64,000 nucleotides of DNA from the NCBI GenBank assembly GCA_048772705.1, contig JBLWGC010000092.1:62001-126000 (forward strand). Direction: 5' to 3'. The position numbers were made by a program, and so were the translations under genes. Source of the DNA: Leidyana gryllorum EB-2025a (Eukaryota > Apicomplexa). The notes under the pieces are model-generated. The model made no database searches, was not told the origin of the DNA, and saw only the letters and a list, made by a program, of their open reading frames with translations. Of the stretch, positions 41,131 to 52,264 are shown one piece after another. Each line of letters begins with the position of its first letter. Position 1 is the first letter of the stretch.

Positions 41131-42205
41131 ATGCGGGTTCTGCTGCTTCTCTTGGCTCTCTGTGCCACATTCGGCGCCGCGGCCCCGGAAGTGGCCGTCA
41201 AAGCCGAGGCTGCCGGCGCTATAGAAGATATACCCCTGTCTGGATCCGTACTCGCAATGACTGCTGACAATGGCCTTTTCTCCGCTCTCGTTGCCTCTTT
41301 CTGTATCATTGTCGTCTCTGAGATTGGTGATAAGGTAACCATCAAACTGTCACGACGCCCTCCCCCCACCAAAACGCATCCTCAGACTTTCTTCATCGCG
41401 GCCCTATTAGCCATGAAAAGGGGAGCTTTTGTCACCTTCAGTGGTGCCGCCTCTGCCCTGGCCATTATGACACTCTTGTCTGCACTCGTCGGAAGAGCCC
41501 TTCCAGCTGTCCTCGACCCCAAATATACCCGTTTCGCCTCCATCATATTGTTCCTCTTCTTTGGCGGCAAACTACTCTACGAGGGGTATCACATGGAGAA
41601 GGAGTCTGAAGGGGGTAAGCCATTCCATCGCTAATCTTTCTACACACAATATACAACCTCGCAGAGGGACCTGCCGAACTCGCCGAAGTTGAGCATGCCC
41701 TCGCTGCCGCCGATGAGAAGAAGGAAGTCGATATAGAAGGTTCTCCAAACACCACCCTAACATATCCCAACCCCTTCTTCCACATCTCAACTCACTCCAC
41801 CACTGCAGCTGCTCGTGATGTCGCCACCCCCTCCAAGCCTTTTGCCGACTCCACCGGAATGCGAGTGCTCAAAACCTTGCACTCAATCCCTCTACTATTC
41901 ATTTCCGCTGCTTTCTTAGAGGTAACCCTTCTGTCAACACCTTTCACACCCCTAATTCTCAGGCATTTTCCCTTACTTTTGCTGCTGAATGGGGAGATCG
42001 TTCGCAGATCGCTACCTTTGCTCTCGGAGCCTCCAAGAATTTTGTTGGTGTCAATATCGGAGCCATTCTGGGGCATCTCAGCTGCACTGCGGGCGCCGTC
42101 ATAGGGGGCAAAGTTCTAGCTTCAAGGATTTCAGAACGATTGATAGCGTTCATTGGGGGTGGGACTTTCCTAGTTTTCGCAGTTTTGGGCGCCTTCTACT
42201 CCTAG
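41131..42205 (+). CDS. GDT1: GDT1/TMEM165-type Mn2+/Ca2+ transporter
   Basis: Exons 41131-41334, 41386-41614, 41665-41739, 41809-41921 and 41963-42205 encode 287 residues. A signal peptide (MRVLLLLLALCATFGAAA) precedes the two duplicated three-helix units of the UPF0016 family, each with its acidic motif: SEIGDKTFF in unit one and AEWGDRSQ in unit two. Between them lies an acidic loop (AELAEVEHALAAADEKKE). Family members exchange Ca2+ or Mn2+ for H+ in the Golgi and affect glycosylation. One donor, GTTCTC after exon 3, is weaker than the rest. The gene starts 51 bp from the divergent phosphodiesterase. Confidence 0.92.
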
Positions 42206-42517
42206 GAGAGATAATTCATCCCCAGCAAACGATAGCTAACATTGAGCAGCGACAAGTACAATATGTGACGACCATTGTGCCAACAAAGGCCTTCACCCAA
42301 TCTGAAGAGTCTATGCTGACGAGTTTCAAAAACAATTTGTACTCCACAAGTACAGATCACCCTCTTTGAGAACTGTGAAGCGAACCGAAGCGAACCAAAC
42401 CGCTCAAACCTACAGGCAGCGACCAACAACAAGCTTTGCAAGAGAAGAACATATGAGACAAATTAGTGTTGATCAGAAAGACTTCTGATAAATCAAAGAA
42501 AGCAAAACTGTCATCCT
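42206..42517. other. Convergent 3' spacer
   Basis: 312 bp between the stops of GDT1 (plus) and EF-1alpha copy 1 (minus). No gene seen. Confidence 0.5.
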
Positions 42518-43834
42518 TTACTTCTTGCCCTTGGTAGTGTACTCCTTCTTCTCAACCTTCTTGATAACACCCACAGCAACGGTGTTTCTCATGTCACGGA
42601 CGGCGAAACGACCAAGAGGGGGGTAATCAGAGAAGGCCTCAACGCACATGGGCTTGGTGGGCTCGAGCTGGACGATAGCGGCATCGCCGTTCTTGACCAT
42701 GGTGGGGGCCTCGTCCATGACCTTGTTGGTACGCTTGTCCATCTTGCTCACAAGCTTGGCGAACTTGCAGGCAATGTGGGCAGTGTGGCAATCCAAGACA
42801 GGGGTGTAGCCGGCCTTGATCTCACCAGGGTGGTTGAGGATGATGACCTGAGCGTTGAAGCTCTGGGCGGGCTTGGCGGGGTCGTTCTTGTTGTCAGAGG
42901 CGACGTTGCCACGCTTGATGTCCTTGACGGAGACGTTCTTGACGTTGAAACCAACGTTGTCACCGGGGATGGCCTGGTCGATCTGCTCGTGGTGCATCTC
43001 AACGGATTTGACATCAGTGACAACACCGTTGGGGGCGAAGCAGACGGTCATGTTGGGCTTCAAGACGCCGGTCTCGACACGGCCAACAGGGACAGTTCCG
43101 ATACCGCCGATCTTGTAGACATCCTGGAGAGGAAGACGGAGGGGCTTGTCATCCGGGCGCTTGGGGACCTCCATCTTGTCCAAAGCCTCGACAAGAGTCA
43201 AACCTTTGTACCAGGGCATGTTGGAGGACTTCTCAAGCATGTTATCACCAACGAAACCGGAAATGGCAACGAAGGGAACGTTATCGGGCTTGTATCCGAC
43301 CTTCTTGAGGTAGCCAGCGACTTCTTTCTGGATCTCATCGAAACGCTCTTGCTTGTAACCGCAGGCATCCATCTTGTTGATACCAACGATCATTTGCTTC
43401 ACACCAAGAGTGAAGGCGAGCAAAGCGTGCTCACGAGTCTGACCTTCCTTGGAGAAGGCACCCTCGAAACCACCAACATCAGCAGGGACAACGAGAAGAG
43501 CAACATCAGCCTGAGAGGTACCAGTAATCATGTTCTTGATGAAATCACGATGTCCAGGGGCATCGATGACGGTGTACTCGAATCTGGGAGTCTCGAACTT
43601 CCAGAGGGCGATATCGATGGTGATACCACGTTCACGCTCGGCCTTGAGCTTGTCAAGAACCCAAGCGTACTTGAAGGAACCCTTGCCCATGTCATTGGCC
43701 TCCTTCTCGAACTTCTCGATGGTACGAGCATCAATGCCACCGAGCTTGTAGATCAGATGACCAGTTGTAGTAGACTTGCCAGAATCGACGTGGCCGATGA
43801 CAACAAGGTTGATGTGCTGCTTCTCCTTGCCCAT
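42518..43834 (-). CDS. EEF1A: Elongation factor 1-alpha, copy 1
   Basis: Single exon, 438 residues. GTPase motifs are GHVDSGKS (G1), DAPGHRDF (G3) and NKMD (G4). It delivers aminoacyl-tRNA to the ribosome. The opisthokont insertion after NMPWYKG is absent. It differs from copy 2 at Leu/Phe after WYKG and at the last few residues (EYTTKGKK versus EYNVKGKK), with scattered synonymous changes. Codon use is strongly biased, as expected for a very highly expressed gene. It is divergent from copy 2, with a U1-C gene in between. Confidence 0.98.
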   Translation of the reverse strand: MGKEKQHINLVVIGHVDSGKSTTTGHLIYKLGGIDARTIEKFEKEANDMGKGSFKYAWVLDKLKAERERGITIDIALWKFETPRFEYTVIDAPGHRDFIKNMITGTSQADVALLVVPADVGGFEGAFSKEGQTREHALLAFTLGVKQMIVGINKMDACGYKQERFDEIQKEVAGYLKKVGYKPDNVPFVAISGFVGDNMLEKSSNMPWYKGLTLVEALDKMEVPKRPDDKPLRLPLQDVYKIGGIGTVPVGRVETGVLKPNMTVCFAPNGVVTDVKSVEMHHEQIDQAIPGDNVGFNVKNVSVKDIKRGNVASDNKNDPAKPAQSFNAQVIILNHPGEIKAGYTPVLDCHTAHIACKFAKLVSKMDKRTNKVMDEAPTMVKNGDAAIVQLEPTKPMCVEAFSDYPPLGRFAVRDMRNTVAVGVIKKVEKKEYTTKGKK

Positions 43835-44016
43835 TGCGTTGAAGTGGTGGAAGTGAAAGAAGTGTAAGAAGAAAGGTAAGAAGGCAGAAAACCGCTGATC
43901 GTATTGATCAGAAACTGGATTAGAAAGCTTCTGGGACTTCGCACACACGTCTCCGCACACATTATGACTTGGGCAGCAGTACGGTTACTGTTGCCTATCT
44001 TACGACTATATGGCGT

Positions 44017-44478
44017 TTATATTTGGCCAGCGCCAATACCAGGTTTTGGTGGGTAGCTAGGACGTGATGGAGGCCTAATGCCGGGGCCCCCTCCGTAAGC
44101 GAAGGGAGGTCCTAAAAGAAATTGTGCTGAACGGGAGCGACCGGCTTGACTCACTAGGAGGTGCCACACCACCAGGGAAGGCTGCTGGGGCCATCGGACG
44201 AACTATCATGGGCACCTGAGGCTGATAGAAAGAGCCGCCAAAGGGTGGGGGTCTGAAAACCGTTTCATTGAGGTGTTGCGGAGGTCTGAAGTTAGGATCC
44301 CGGATGAGTGCTGACATTGTAGAAAGGGCATTGCTTAGCTTGGATATGACTTTTGCTTACACTGGTAGTACTCAATCTTATTGTTAATGTGCCGCCTGCC
44401 TGTGTTATGTTGGCGTCGTCCAGCGGGGGAACTGTGCGTGAGGTTGATGTCACAGTACTCACAGTAGTACTTGGGCAT
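44017..44478 (-). CDS. SNRPC: U1 small nuclear ribonucleoprotein C
   Basis: Exons 44361-44478, 44155-44310 and 44017-44111 (introns 50 and 43 nt) encode 122 residues. The N-terminus is the U1-type zinc finger: [16 protein letters not shown], then [11 protein letters not shown], with two Cys and two His ligands, and NNKIEYYQ follows. The rest is Pro/Gly/Met-rich ([15 protein letters not shown]), as in other U1-C tails. U1-C stabilises pairing between U1 snRNA and the 5' splice site. It lies inside the spacer of the inverted EF-1alpha pair and its start is 141 bp from copy 2. Confidence 0.95.
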
Positions 44479-44619
44479 GGTGATTAAAAAGGAGTTGAGG
44501 GGCTAAACGGCCGTTTCCGTTTTGTCCAGGGGTATCGGCTCCAAGAAATTCCCTTAATTTTTTGCAGCCTTCGAGGAGCTTTTCTTAAAGACTGAGCTTG
44601 ATTACTTACTGTTCTCAAA
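44479..44619. promoter_or_regulatory. Divergent promoter of SNRPC and EF-1alpha copy 2
   Basis: Only 141 bp separate the two start codons, so both promoters must fit here. It contains pyrimidine- and T-rich stretches next to the EF-1alpha start. No named element can be assigned. Confidence 0.45.
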
Positions 44620-45936
44620 ATGGGCAAGGAGAAGCAGCACATCAACCTTGTTGTCATCGGCCACGTCGATTCCGGCAAGTCCACCACCACCGGTCACCTT
44701 ATCTACAAGCTCGGTGGCATTGATGCTCGTACCATCGAGAAGTTCGAGAAGGAGGCCAATGACATGGGCAAGGGTTCCTTCAAGTACGCTTGGGTTCTTG
44801 ACAAGCTCAAGGCCGAGCGTGAGCGTGGTATCACCATCGATATCGCCCTCTGGAAGTTCGAGACTCCCAGATTCGAGTACACCGTCATTGATGCCCCCGG
44901 CCATCGTGATTTCATCAAGAACATGATTACCGGTACTTCCCAGGCTGACGTTGCCCTCCTCGTCGTCCCCGCCGATGTTGGTGGTTTCGAGGGTGCCTTC
45001 TCCAAGGAAGGTCAGACTCGTGAGCACGCTTTGCTCGCCTTCACCCTCGGTGTGAAGCAAATGATCGTTGGTATCAACAAGATGGATGCCTGCGGTTACA
45101 AGCAAGAGCGTTTCGATGAGATCCAGAAGGAAGTCGCTGGCTACCTCAAGAAGGTCGGATACAAGCCCGATAACGTTCCCTTCGTTGCCATCTCCGGTTT
45201 CGTTGGTGACAACATGCTTGAGAAGTCCTCCAACATGCCCTGGTACAAGGGCTTCACCCTTGTCGAGGCTTTGGACAAGATGGAGGTCCCCAAGCGCCCT
45301 GATGACAAGCCCCTCCGTCTTCCTCTCCAGGATGTCTACAAGATCGGCGGTATCGGAACTGTCCCTGTTGGCCGTGTCGAGACCGGCGTCTTGAAGCCCA
45401 ACATGACCGTCTGCTTCGCCCCCAACGGTGTTGTCACTGATGTCAAATCCGTTGAGATGCACCACGAGCAGATCGACCAGGCCATCCCCGGTGACAACGT
45501 TGGTTTCAACGTCAAGAACGTCTCCGTCAAGGACATCAAGCGTGGCAACGTCGCCTCTGACAACAAGAACGACCCCGCCAAGCCCGCCCAGAGCTTCAAC
45601 GCTCAGGTCATCATCCTCAACCACCCTGGTGAGATCAAGGCCGGCTACACCCCTGTCTTGGATTGCCACACTGCCCACATTGCCTGCAAGTTCGCCAAGC
45701 TTGTGAGCAAGATGGACAAGCGTACCAACAAGGTCATGGACGAGGCCCCCACCATGGTCAAGAACGGCGATGCCGCTATCGTCCAGCTCGAGCCCACCAA
45801 GCCCATGTGTGTTGAGGCCTTCTCTGACTACCCCCCTCTTGGTCGTTTCGCCGTCCGTGACATGAGAAACACCGTTGCTGTGGGTGTTATCAAGAAGGTT
45901 GAGAAGAAGGAGTACAACGTCAAGGGCAAGAAGTAA
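44620..45936 (+). CDS. EEF1A: Elongation factor 1-alpha, copy 2
   Basis: Single exon, 438 residues, the same GTPase motifs as copy 1 and the same lack of the opisthokont insertion. It has Phe after WYKG where copy 1 has Leu and ends EYNVKGKK. Wobble positions are even more C-biased than in copy 1. Near-identity of the two proteins with patchy synonymous differences indicates ongoing or recent gene conversion. The long antisense frames over both copies are by-products of this codon bias. Confidence 0.98.
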   Translation: MGKEKQHINLVVIGHVDSGKSTTTGHLIYKLGGIDARTIEKFEKEANDMGKGSFKYAWVLDKLKAERERGITIDIALWKFETPRFEYTVIDAPGHRDFIKNMITGTSQADVALLVVPADVGGFEGAFSKEGQTREHALLAFTLGVKQMIVGINKMDACGYKQERFDEIQKEVAGYLKKVGYKPDNVPFVAISGFVGDNMLEKSSNMPWYKGFTLVEALDKMEVPKRPDDKPLRLPLQDVYKIGGIGTVPVGRVETGVLKPNMTVCFAPNGVVTDVKSVEMHHEQIDQAIPGDNVGFNVKNVSVKDIKRGNVASDNKNDPAKPAQSFNAQVIILNHPGEIKAGYTPVLDCHTAHIACKFAKLVSKMDKRTNKVMDEAPTMVKNGDAAIVQLEPTKPMCVEAFSDYPPLGRFAVRDMRNTVAVGVIKKVEKKEYNVKGKK

Positions 45937-46121
45937 ACAGCTCAGTCGACAATAGTAGCTTAGCGCTGTTTCTTTGTTGACTATCGACATTTCACCTGTA
46001 AAGGCTGCCTCGATGGAAAACGAAATCCACTAACCTAAGTACTACAATCCTATCCCTCGCCAATAATGGAACAGTTCGTTGCACATTGTGCAGAGCAAAC
46101 TTCTGACTAGAGTAATGTAGA

Positions 46122-46551
46122 ATGGCTACTCATTGCCCCTTCCTAAAGTTCTGTCAACAATGCCAGCACGATGAGTGGGTAGTGGGAGATGACTGTATGT
46201 GGTGTTTTGACCCGCTCACTAATTCAGGCGCTTGCCTGTCAAGACGACTACATGTATGCGATGGAGTCGAAATCGAGTCGTACAGCGAGTGTACTGATGC
46301 TGGCTACCCACTATGGGGGATAACACTCGTGTGCTGCAGTGGTTAGTCAATATTGTTCGTGTACACACCGTCGCTCCATTGTCTAAACAGGTCTGGTCAT
46401 TGTGCTGGTGATGCACATCGGTCTGTGGCTCCTCTCTTCTTTCGCACGTCACGTGTTGAAACAGAAACGGAAACCCTCACCGCCCAAGCAACGACATTCC
46501 ACCAAGGAGCCGTCGGGGTCAGACACGGCGACTTCCTCACCACTGTACTGA
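46122..46551 (+). CDS. Small Cys-rich type I membrane protein (PSI/PTTG1IP-like layout)
   Basis: Exons 46122-46341 and 46391-46551 (49-nt intron) encode 126 residues. The first 70 hold ten cysteines with a PSI-like arrangement (FCQQCQHDEWVVGDDCMWC, then GACL, HVCDG and LVCC). A membrane helix follows (SGLVIVLVMHIGLWLLSSFA), then a basic cytoplasmic tail (KQKRKPSPPKQRH) ending PLY. No signal peptide is visible after this ATG, so a 5' exon with one may be missing. The order of Cys domain, helix and basic tail resembles PTTG1IP; this is a structural analogy only. Confidence 0.55.
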
Positions 46552-46667
46552 CCAGCTCACTCGTACGTGGATCAGCTCCCAAGGGGTGTATATGTGGAGC
46601 TATCTTCGTCACCCAACTTCGTTTTGTCGTCGAAACACCCACTCCGCAAGTCCTTGACCTGGCTGCA

Positions 46668-47682
46668 TCAACCATCCATCATATTATCGTCATCCATTTG
46701 GCCTTCGCTTCCGACGTTGGGAGGCAGCGTGTAGACCGGTCCTCCAGTCCGCCGTGCTGCAGCTCTTGTGAGCAGCTCTTTAGTATTCTGAGATGTTATC
46801 CTCAGCGCTTCTTGCGGGTTGGTGAAGCCTAACATCTGAAGAAGGGCCGTCAAGTCAGTGGGCGCTCTCATTGCCAGTGGAGTTGTCGCTCCCGTGCTCA
46901 GAATCAGCCTGGACGGCGGGAGGTATCTGGTGATGTACGGAAGATTCTTGAACAAGTTTTTACAGCTCCGAGGATCCTGGAGTGCTCGATCCAAACACAC
47001 TTCAATGTAGATATTTTGGCTGTACGTACGCACATTCAGTGGCACTGGAACGGTAAATCTTTGCTTACCGAGCAGCCAGCCCCAATTGAGCTCGTCTTAC
47101 AGTGAAGGGCATTCTGGCATCGTACAAATCCAGCGAGACCATATCAACCATTCCCTGCGGGCAGCAGAGTGAAGAAATCGGGATAAGTACTGATAACCCA
47201 CCTGATTCAGGGTGTGATGCCAACTCTTTTCGTCAGTGATGTCCATCGATACCACATCGTATATCCCATTGGGGCCCGTGGCTTGTGATGCTTGCGTCCG
47301 CATGAAGCTGTGTACCATAGCAGAGTCATTGGGACCTGTAACCGTGACGTGCAGCCGGCTGATCTGCAGGAGGTCAGTGGATCGCTCTGGAGGGGTTGTC
47401 AGGTTGAAGGTGGCCAAATCATGAGCCAACCGAACGTCATTCGACGCCACCCGTCTCCGAGGGCCCTGAGAAGAGTAAATTTGGACACGAGATTCTTACG
47501 GGTAGTACGCTGGTGGGTTGGGCAACTCTCTCTTGTTCTTTCTTGTGGGTTTTGAAGGTATTCGGGCTCAACTTCTCTATGAGAGTCGTGAAAGCTATTC
47601 CATGGTATCCCAATGCCCTGGCTTCTTCCAGCAGTGCAGGTGCAGTGGCTTTGTTGTAGGGTACCCGGAAGTCAATGTACAT
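46668..47682 (-). CDS. RPP30: RNase P/MRP subunit RPP30
   Basis: Exons 47500-47682, 47202-47465, 47069-47154 and 46668-47019 (introns 34, 47 and 49 nt) encode 294 residues. RPP30 is a TIM-barrel protein subunit of the tRNA-5'-processing enzyme. Landmarks: MYIDFRVPYNKATAPALLEEA with GYHGIAFTTL, the VVSMDITDEKSWH strand, VDMVSLDLYDARMPFTVRRAQLGLAARQNIYIEVCLDRAL, and LILSTGATTPLAMRAPTDL followed by GFTNPQEALRI. The exon 3-4 junction is the only one that joins these family strands in frame. The start codon is 20 bp from that of the divergent ATPase. Confidence 0.9.
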
Positions 47683-47702
47683 CTCCTTCGAAAAAACCCA
47701 AA

Positions 47703-50700
47703 ATGGCCGCGACCTTGCGGCTGGTGAGCCGTCTTGGCCTTCCTTTGATACGGAGAGATATCTGGTTCCTCATTCTAGCACTCTACCCGCTCATAATCAC
47801 CCTCGTGAGTTGCACACACGCACTATTGGTTACAAACTGTATGGGTCCAGACGTACACCACATGGGACTTGTGGCATCCAACGGCTAATGAGATTCTCTC
47901 GGGAGTGGAGCTCTATTGCCCATTGACTCAAACCAACACTTGCCCGAATGTGCGATGGCTCTTTGACATTGTTCAACGTTTGCCTCCTGGCGTTCCTGGT
48001 GCTTACCCGAGCGACGACGTTCCGGTGGAGTTCATCGAGCCACTGCTCCAGAGTAACAATCTGGCCCTTCTTTTGTATGCTGGCTGGGGTATAATCGTCA
48101 CTCTCACGGCCTTGGCATTCTTGTTGCCCCACTGGAGCACCAAGTATGCTTGCTGGGCTTTGTATAAGAACGCACAGAGTCTCGAGACTGCAACTCACAT
48201 CTTAGTTCTTGCTCCTGGCAAGAAAGGTGTATTTTGCCCGCTTCGCACAGGCACTCGTTTCAAAGACGCCAAGGATCGATCTGAGTTGGAACAGGTGAAG
48301 CTCATAAGTTACCTGAAGAAGACCTTCCATGTGGCTTACGCCGACTCAGTGAAGAACACTGGGACTGATGCCAAGCTCACCAAGCGTCTACAAAAGTACC
48401 TAACGGTTGGGAGTGATCGAGCGTTGGCGCTCTTCCCGCTGCAGTACGACATGGACTGTCCCATCAGTTATTACCAGAAGAAGCTGGACGGCCCCGGAAT
48501 CCCCGATCAGAGAGCGGTTTCCCGGCACACCGAAGTTTTCGGGAAGAACGAGCAAGACATACCTATTCCGTCTTTCATAGAGCTGTTTGGAGAACACGCG
48601 CGTGCGCCACTCTTTGTGTTCCAGATATTCTGCTTACTTTTGTGGCTCATCGATGAGTACTGGCAGTACAGTATGATGACATTGGGGATACTGGTGATGT
48701 TCGAAGGACAGATGGTTCACAGAGTGAGTCTTCGCAGCCCACTGCTTGCTGCTTTCATCACCCACATCCCTGACAGAGGAGGAAGGATTTGGGAATGATC
48801 AAAGGGATGCATATGCCCCCCATACCCATTGCTGTTCGCCGTGGAGGTCGATGGTATGTAATGTCATCCGTGGATCTGCTCCCCGGCGATGTTTTTTCGT
48901 TGGCAATGGCCAAAGATCTCAAGACTCTGAGCCCCTATCCCGGTGGTTCCCCCATACCGACTGCTCGATTCACGGGCGAAGAGCAATCAGTGTCGAGTCC
49001 TTGTGATGCAGTTTTGCTGAGCGGATCTGCCATTGTCAACGAGGCTATGCTCACAGGCGAGAGTCTCCCTCAGATGAAAACTGCTCTGGACTTTGTTGGA
49101 GTGAGTGTCCAGTGGCCAACCCCCTTCCACACGGTGCTTCCGACTCTTCTTAGGTTTCTGAGGAAGAGTGTTTGGCTGTGCAGCTGAAACACAAAGGCAG
49201 TGTTCTGTTCGCGGGCACTTCAGTGTTGACCGAACAACAGGGCAACGACAAATCCATTGATGGAGCTATTTGCTACTGTTTGAGGACGGGCTTCCAGACT
49301 ACACAAGGAAAGCTCATCCGCACTGTACTGTACAGCTCAGAGCGCGCTACTGCAGCGTCCACCGAAGCCATGTGGTTCCTCTTAGTTCTTCTGGTAGTGG
49401 CGGTGCTCGCGTCCGGATATGTGCTCAAGGCGAGTTGGGGTTTGCCCAACCGAAACCACTTTAAGCTCCTGCTACATTGTGTGATGATCATCACCTCGGT
49501 AGTGCCGCCTGAGCTCCCGGTGACAATGTCGATGACTGTTACTCTGGCGCTGGCGGGCTTATTCAAGAAAAAGTTGTACTGCACTGAGCCCTTCCGGATT
49601 CCCTCGGCGGGCAAACTTACCATGTGCTGTTTCGATAAGACGGGGACCCTCACATCGAGTGAAGTCGTTCTGGAAGCGTTGGTGGGGCTCCCGCGTCAAG
49701 ACGCCGGTAAAGTGGATATGCTTAAGGTTGACGCCGCTCGTCTGGACGATCCGAGCCAGTTCAACGTTGACGCCTGGGAGACACACGCTTCCAGCGGGGG
49801 CACCAAAGCTGACCTGGGGGAGCTTCCCCATGCGTGTCAAGTCGTTATGGCCTGTTGTCACTCTCTGGTGGCAGTTGCCAAAAAACGCCAATTACCATTG
49901 TCAATGCGGACCAAAGGGAATATTGAGACCCAAATACTCGGTGACCCATTGGAACGCACTGCTATGGAACGTACAGAGTGGAAACCTCGTATGGGACAAA
50001 CCGGCGAGTTGATCGGCCCCAATGACTCGGTTGCGACCATACTGAAGAGATATGCGTTTGCTTCCGAGCACCAACGTATGACAGTTGTGGCCAAGTTCCC
50101 ACATCCTGAAACCGGTAAACCGGTGGTGTACGGTGAGTCTGGACACTCTTTCTGCCATGAAATGACGCGTCTGTAGTCACTTGTAAAGGAGCAGCGGAAA
50201 GGGTGGGGACACTGCTGGCTCACGTTCCGGCGTGGTATCGCGACACGGTTGAGAAACTCGCACTCAATGGTCGGCGCGTGCTCGCTATGGCGATAAAGGT
50301 GTGGGAGAAGGATGAAGCGGCCATCAAGACCGCTACGAGACAAGAATTGGAGTCGAACCTCCATTTCTGTGGCTTGTTGGTATATGGATGTCCCATCAAG
50401 CCTAAAACCAAAGAAACTCTGGCGATTCTTCGACAATCTGGCCATGGCCTCATGATGATCACTGGCGACGACCCACGCACAGCGGCATATGTACGTGGTG
50501 CGAACACCTGCTTTGCCAAATTCGTGTGCTTCTGCAGATCGCGTTGGACACCGGTTTGACTCCTTCGGAGAAAGACGTGTATTTCGTGAAAGGCATCGTC
50601 GATAGCGATGACAAAGATGTTCAGCATCTTCTCCTCGAGAGCCGGGATAAGCAAAAGACGTCCCAAATCCATGTCCACCAAATAGAGTAAGTTGACTGGA

Positions 50701-52253
50701 GCTGGCTGTCGTTGATATCTTATGACTCAGCCACGCATACAGCACGGACCCGGAGTGGTTCCACACCAAAGCACTGACTTTGACGGGCAAGGATTTGCAG
50801 CTGATGAAACCTGAGACTCAAAAGTGGTTGGTTCCACACACTTCAATCTTCGCGCGAGTGACACCGAAGGATAAGGTGAGTAGTGGGACAGCTCCAGCCA
50901 CGTTGACTGCAAATTGTCGTCAGGAATTCATTTTGCGTCTCTTGGCGGCGGAAGGAGAAACCACTTTGATGTGTGGTGACGGAACCAATGATGTGGGCGC
51001 GCTGAAAGCAGCCAACGTTGGGATTTCGTTGCTCAACTTTGACATAGAGAAGATCAAACAGAACAAAAAGAAGCAAATGGATGCCATTGCGCGTCAGGAA
51101 CGCATGACAGAGACTCTGGAAGAGAGTAGAAAGCGTCGGATGGACTTGGGTCTGACAGCAAAACAGATTGCGCAGCTGGAAAAGGTGGAAGCTAATCTGC
51201 GTCAGCAGGAGGCGGGTTTCGGATTGCTGCCTGCAGCCCTGCGGGATCGATTCGTGAGCGCTATGCGAAAGACAGTTGCGCAGAGTGAGGAGAATATGGC
51301 CCAAGCTAATCTGGCCAAGGCGGCTGGCCACCAGCCCGGGGGGGCTTCACCCCTGAAGGATATAAGTCAGGCTCTGGAGGACGAAATGCCAATGTTGAAG
51401 CCCGGTGATGCTTCGATGGCCTCTCCTTTTACGTATAGAGGGCAGACCATCAAGTGCGTGAAGCTTCTGGTGCGGTCTGGGAAGGGTACACTAGCGACAG
51501 TGATGATGATGTATAAGCTGATGGCCCTCAACTCGTTGACCACGGCATTCTCCTTGTCGGTTTTGACGCTGAACGGTGTCAAACTGGGGGACCGCCAAAC
51601 CACCATTGAGTCACTGTTCATCAGTGCCCTGTTCATGGCGGCGAGCAACGCACGGGTGAGTAGGCTGGAACAACTTGTTTTCAACTCCATATTTCAGAGT
51701 GCCAAGAAGATCACTCAGGATCGAGTGATCGATTCTCTCTTCGACCCGTACTTTTATACCAGTATAATATTGCAAAGTGTGGTGCACATCAGTACTTGTT
51801 CCATCGCTTGGTTTCTGGCCTCATTGTACGGTCCGGCTAGTGCTGAAATGGACGGTCCCTTCAAGCCCAATCTGGTGAACACTGTCATCTGGTTGCTCTC
51901 GGCTGCGCAACATGCAGCCTCATTCACCGCGAATTACGAAGGCGACCCATTCTTGATTTCAATGAAAGAAAACAAAGTTCTACACAAAGGTAAATTCAAT
52001 AGTGGGTATGTATGTATCATATGAAATGCCAATAGGCTTGATGGTATTCATCGGGGCTCTATTCTTCATCGCGATGGAATCGTTGCCGATACTAAATTCT
52101 GGTCTTCAATTGGTTCCCTTCCCCAACCCCACTTTCCGATATGCCATTGTGGCTCTGATTGGCCTCGATCTTGCTCTCTCCACTGCCGTGGGCAAATACT
52201 GCACAATGATTGGACGTCGGAGAATGACCCAAGCATTGCGAAGAGATTTGTGA
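47703..52253 (+). CDS. SPF1: P5A-type cation-transporting ATPase (SPF1/ATP13A1)
   Basis: Ten exons: 47703-47804, 47851-48723, 48777-49100, 49154-50132, 50177-50490, 50538-50686, 50731-50875, 50924-51655, 51698-51989 and 52036-52253, all in phase, encoding 1375 residues (yeast Spf1 has 1215). Family landmarks: IPIPSFIELFGEHA before helix 3, actuator TGES, the P5 helix-4 motif PPELPVTM, phosphorylation site CFDKTGTLT, MITGDDP and MCGDGTNDVGALK. A P5A-specific charged insertion (KQNKKKQMDAIARQ and onward) follows the hinge. P5A ATPases sit in the ER and extract mis-inserted transmembrane helices. The intron at 51656-51697 is a multiple of three and could be retained. Confidence 0.93.
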
Positions 52254-52264
52254 CCGATATGACT

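Larger units (their letters stand above)
42518..45936. repeat. 1.3-kb inverted repeat formed by two EF-1alpha genes
   Basis: The coding sequences at 42518-43834 (minus) and 44620-45936 (plus) are near-identical inverted arms separated by 785 bp. Similarity stops at or close to the coding ends; flanks are unrelated by eye. Such arms invite gene conversion and inversion of the spacer. Confidence 0.92.

Noticed and set aside
42776-43867. Long open frame (about 360 codons) antisense to EF-1alpha copy 1
   Set aside because: Mirror of the strong C-ending codon bias of EF-1alpha; the same frame recurs antisense to copy 2 and has repetitive Leu/Val/Asp/Gly composition.
44602-45990. 462-codon open frame antisense to EF-1alpha copy 2
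   Set aside because: Same cause; no independent start context or family.
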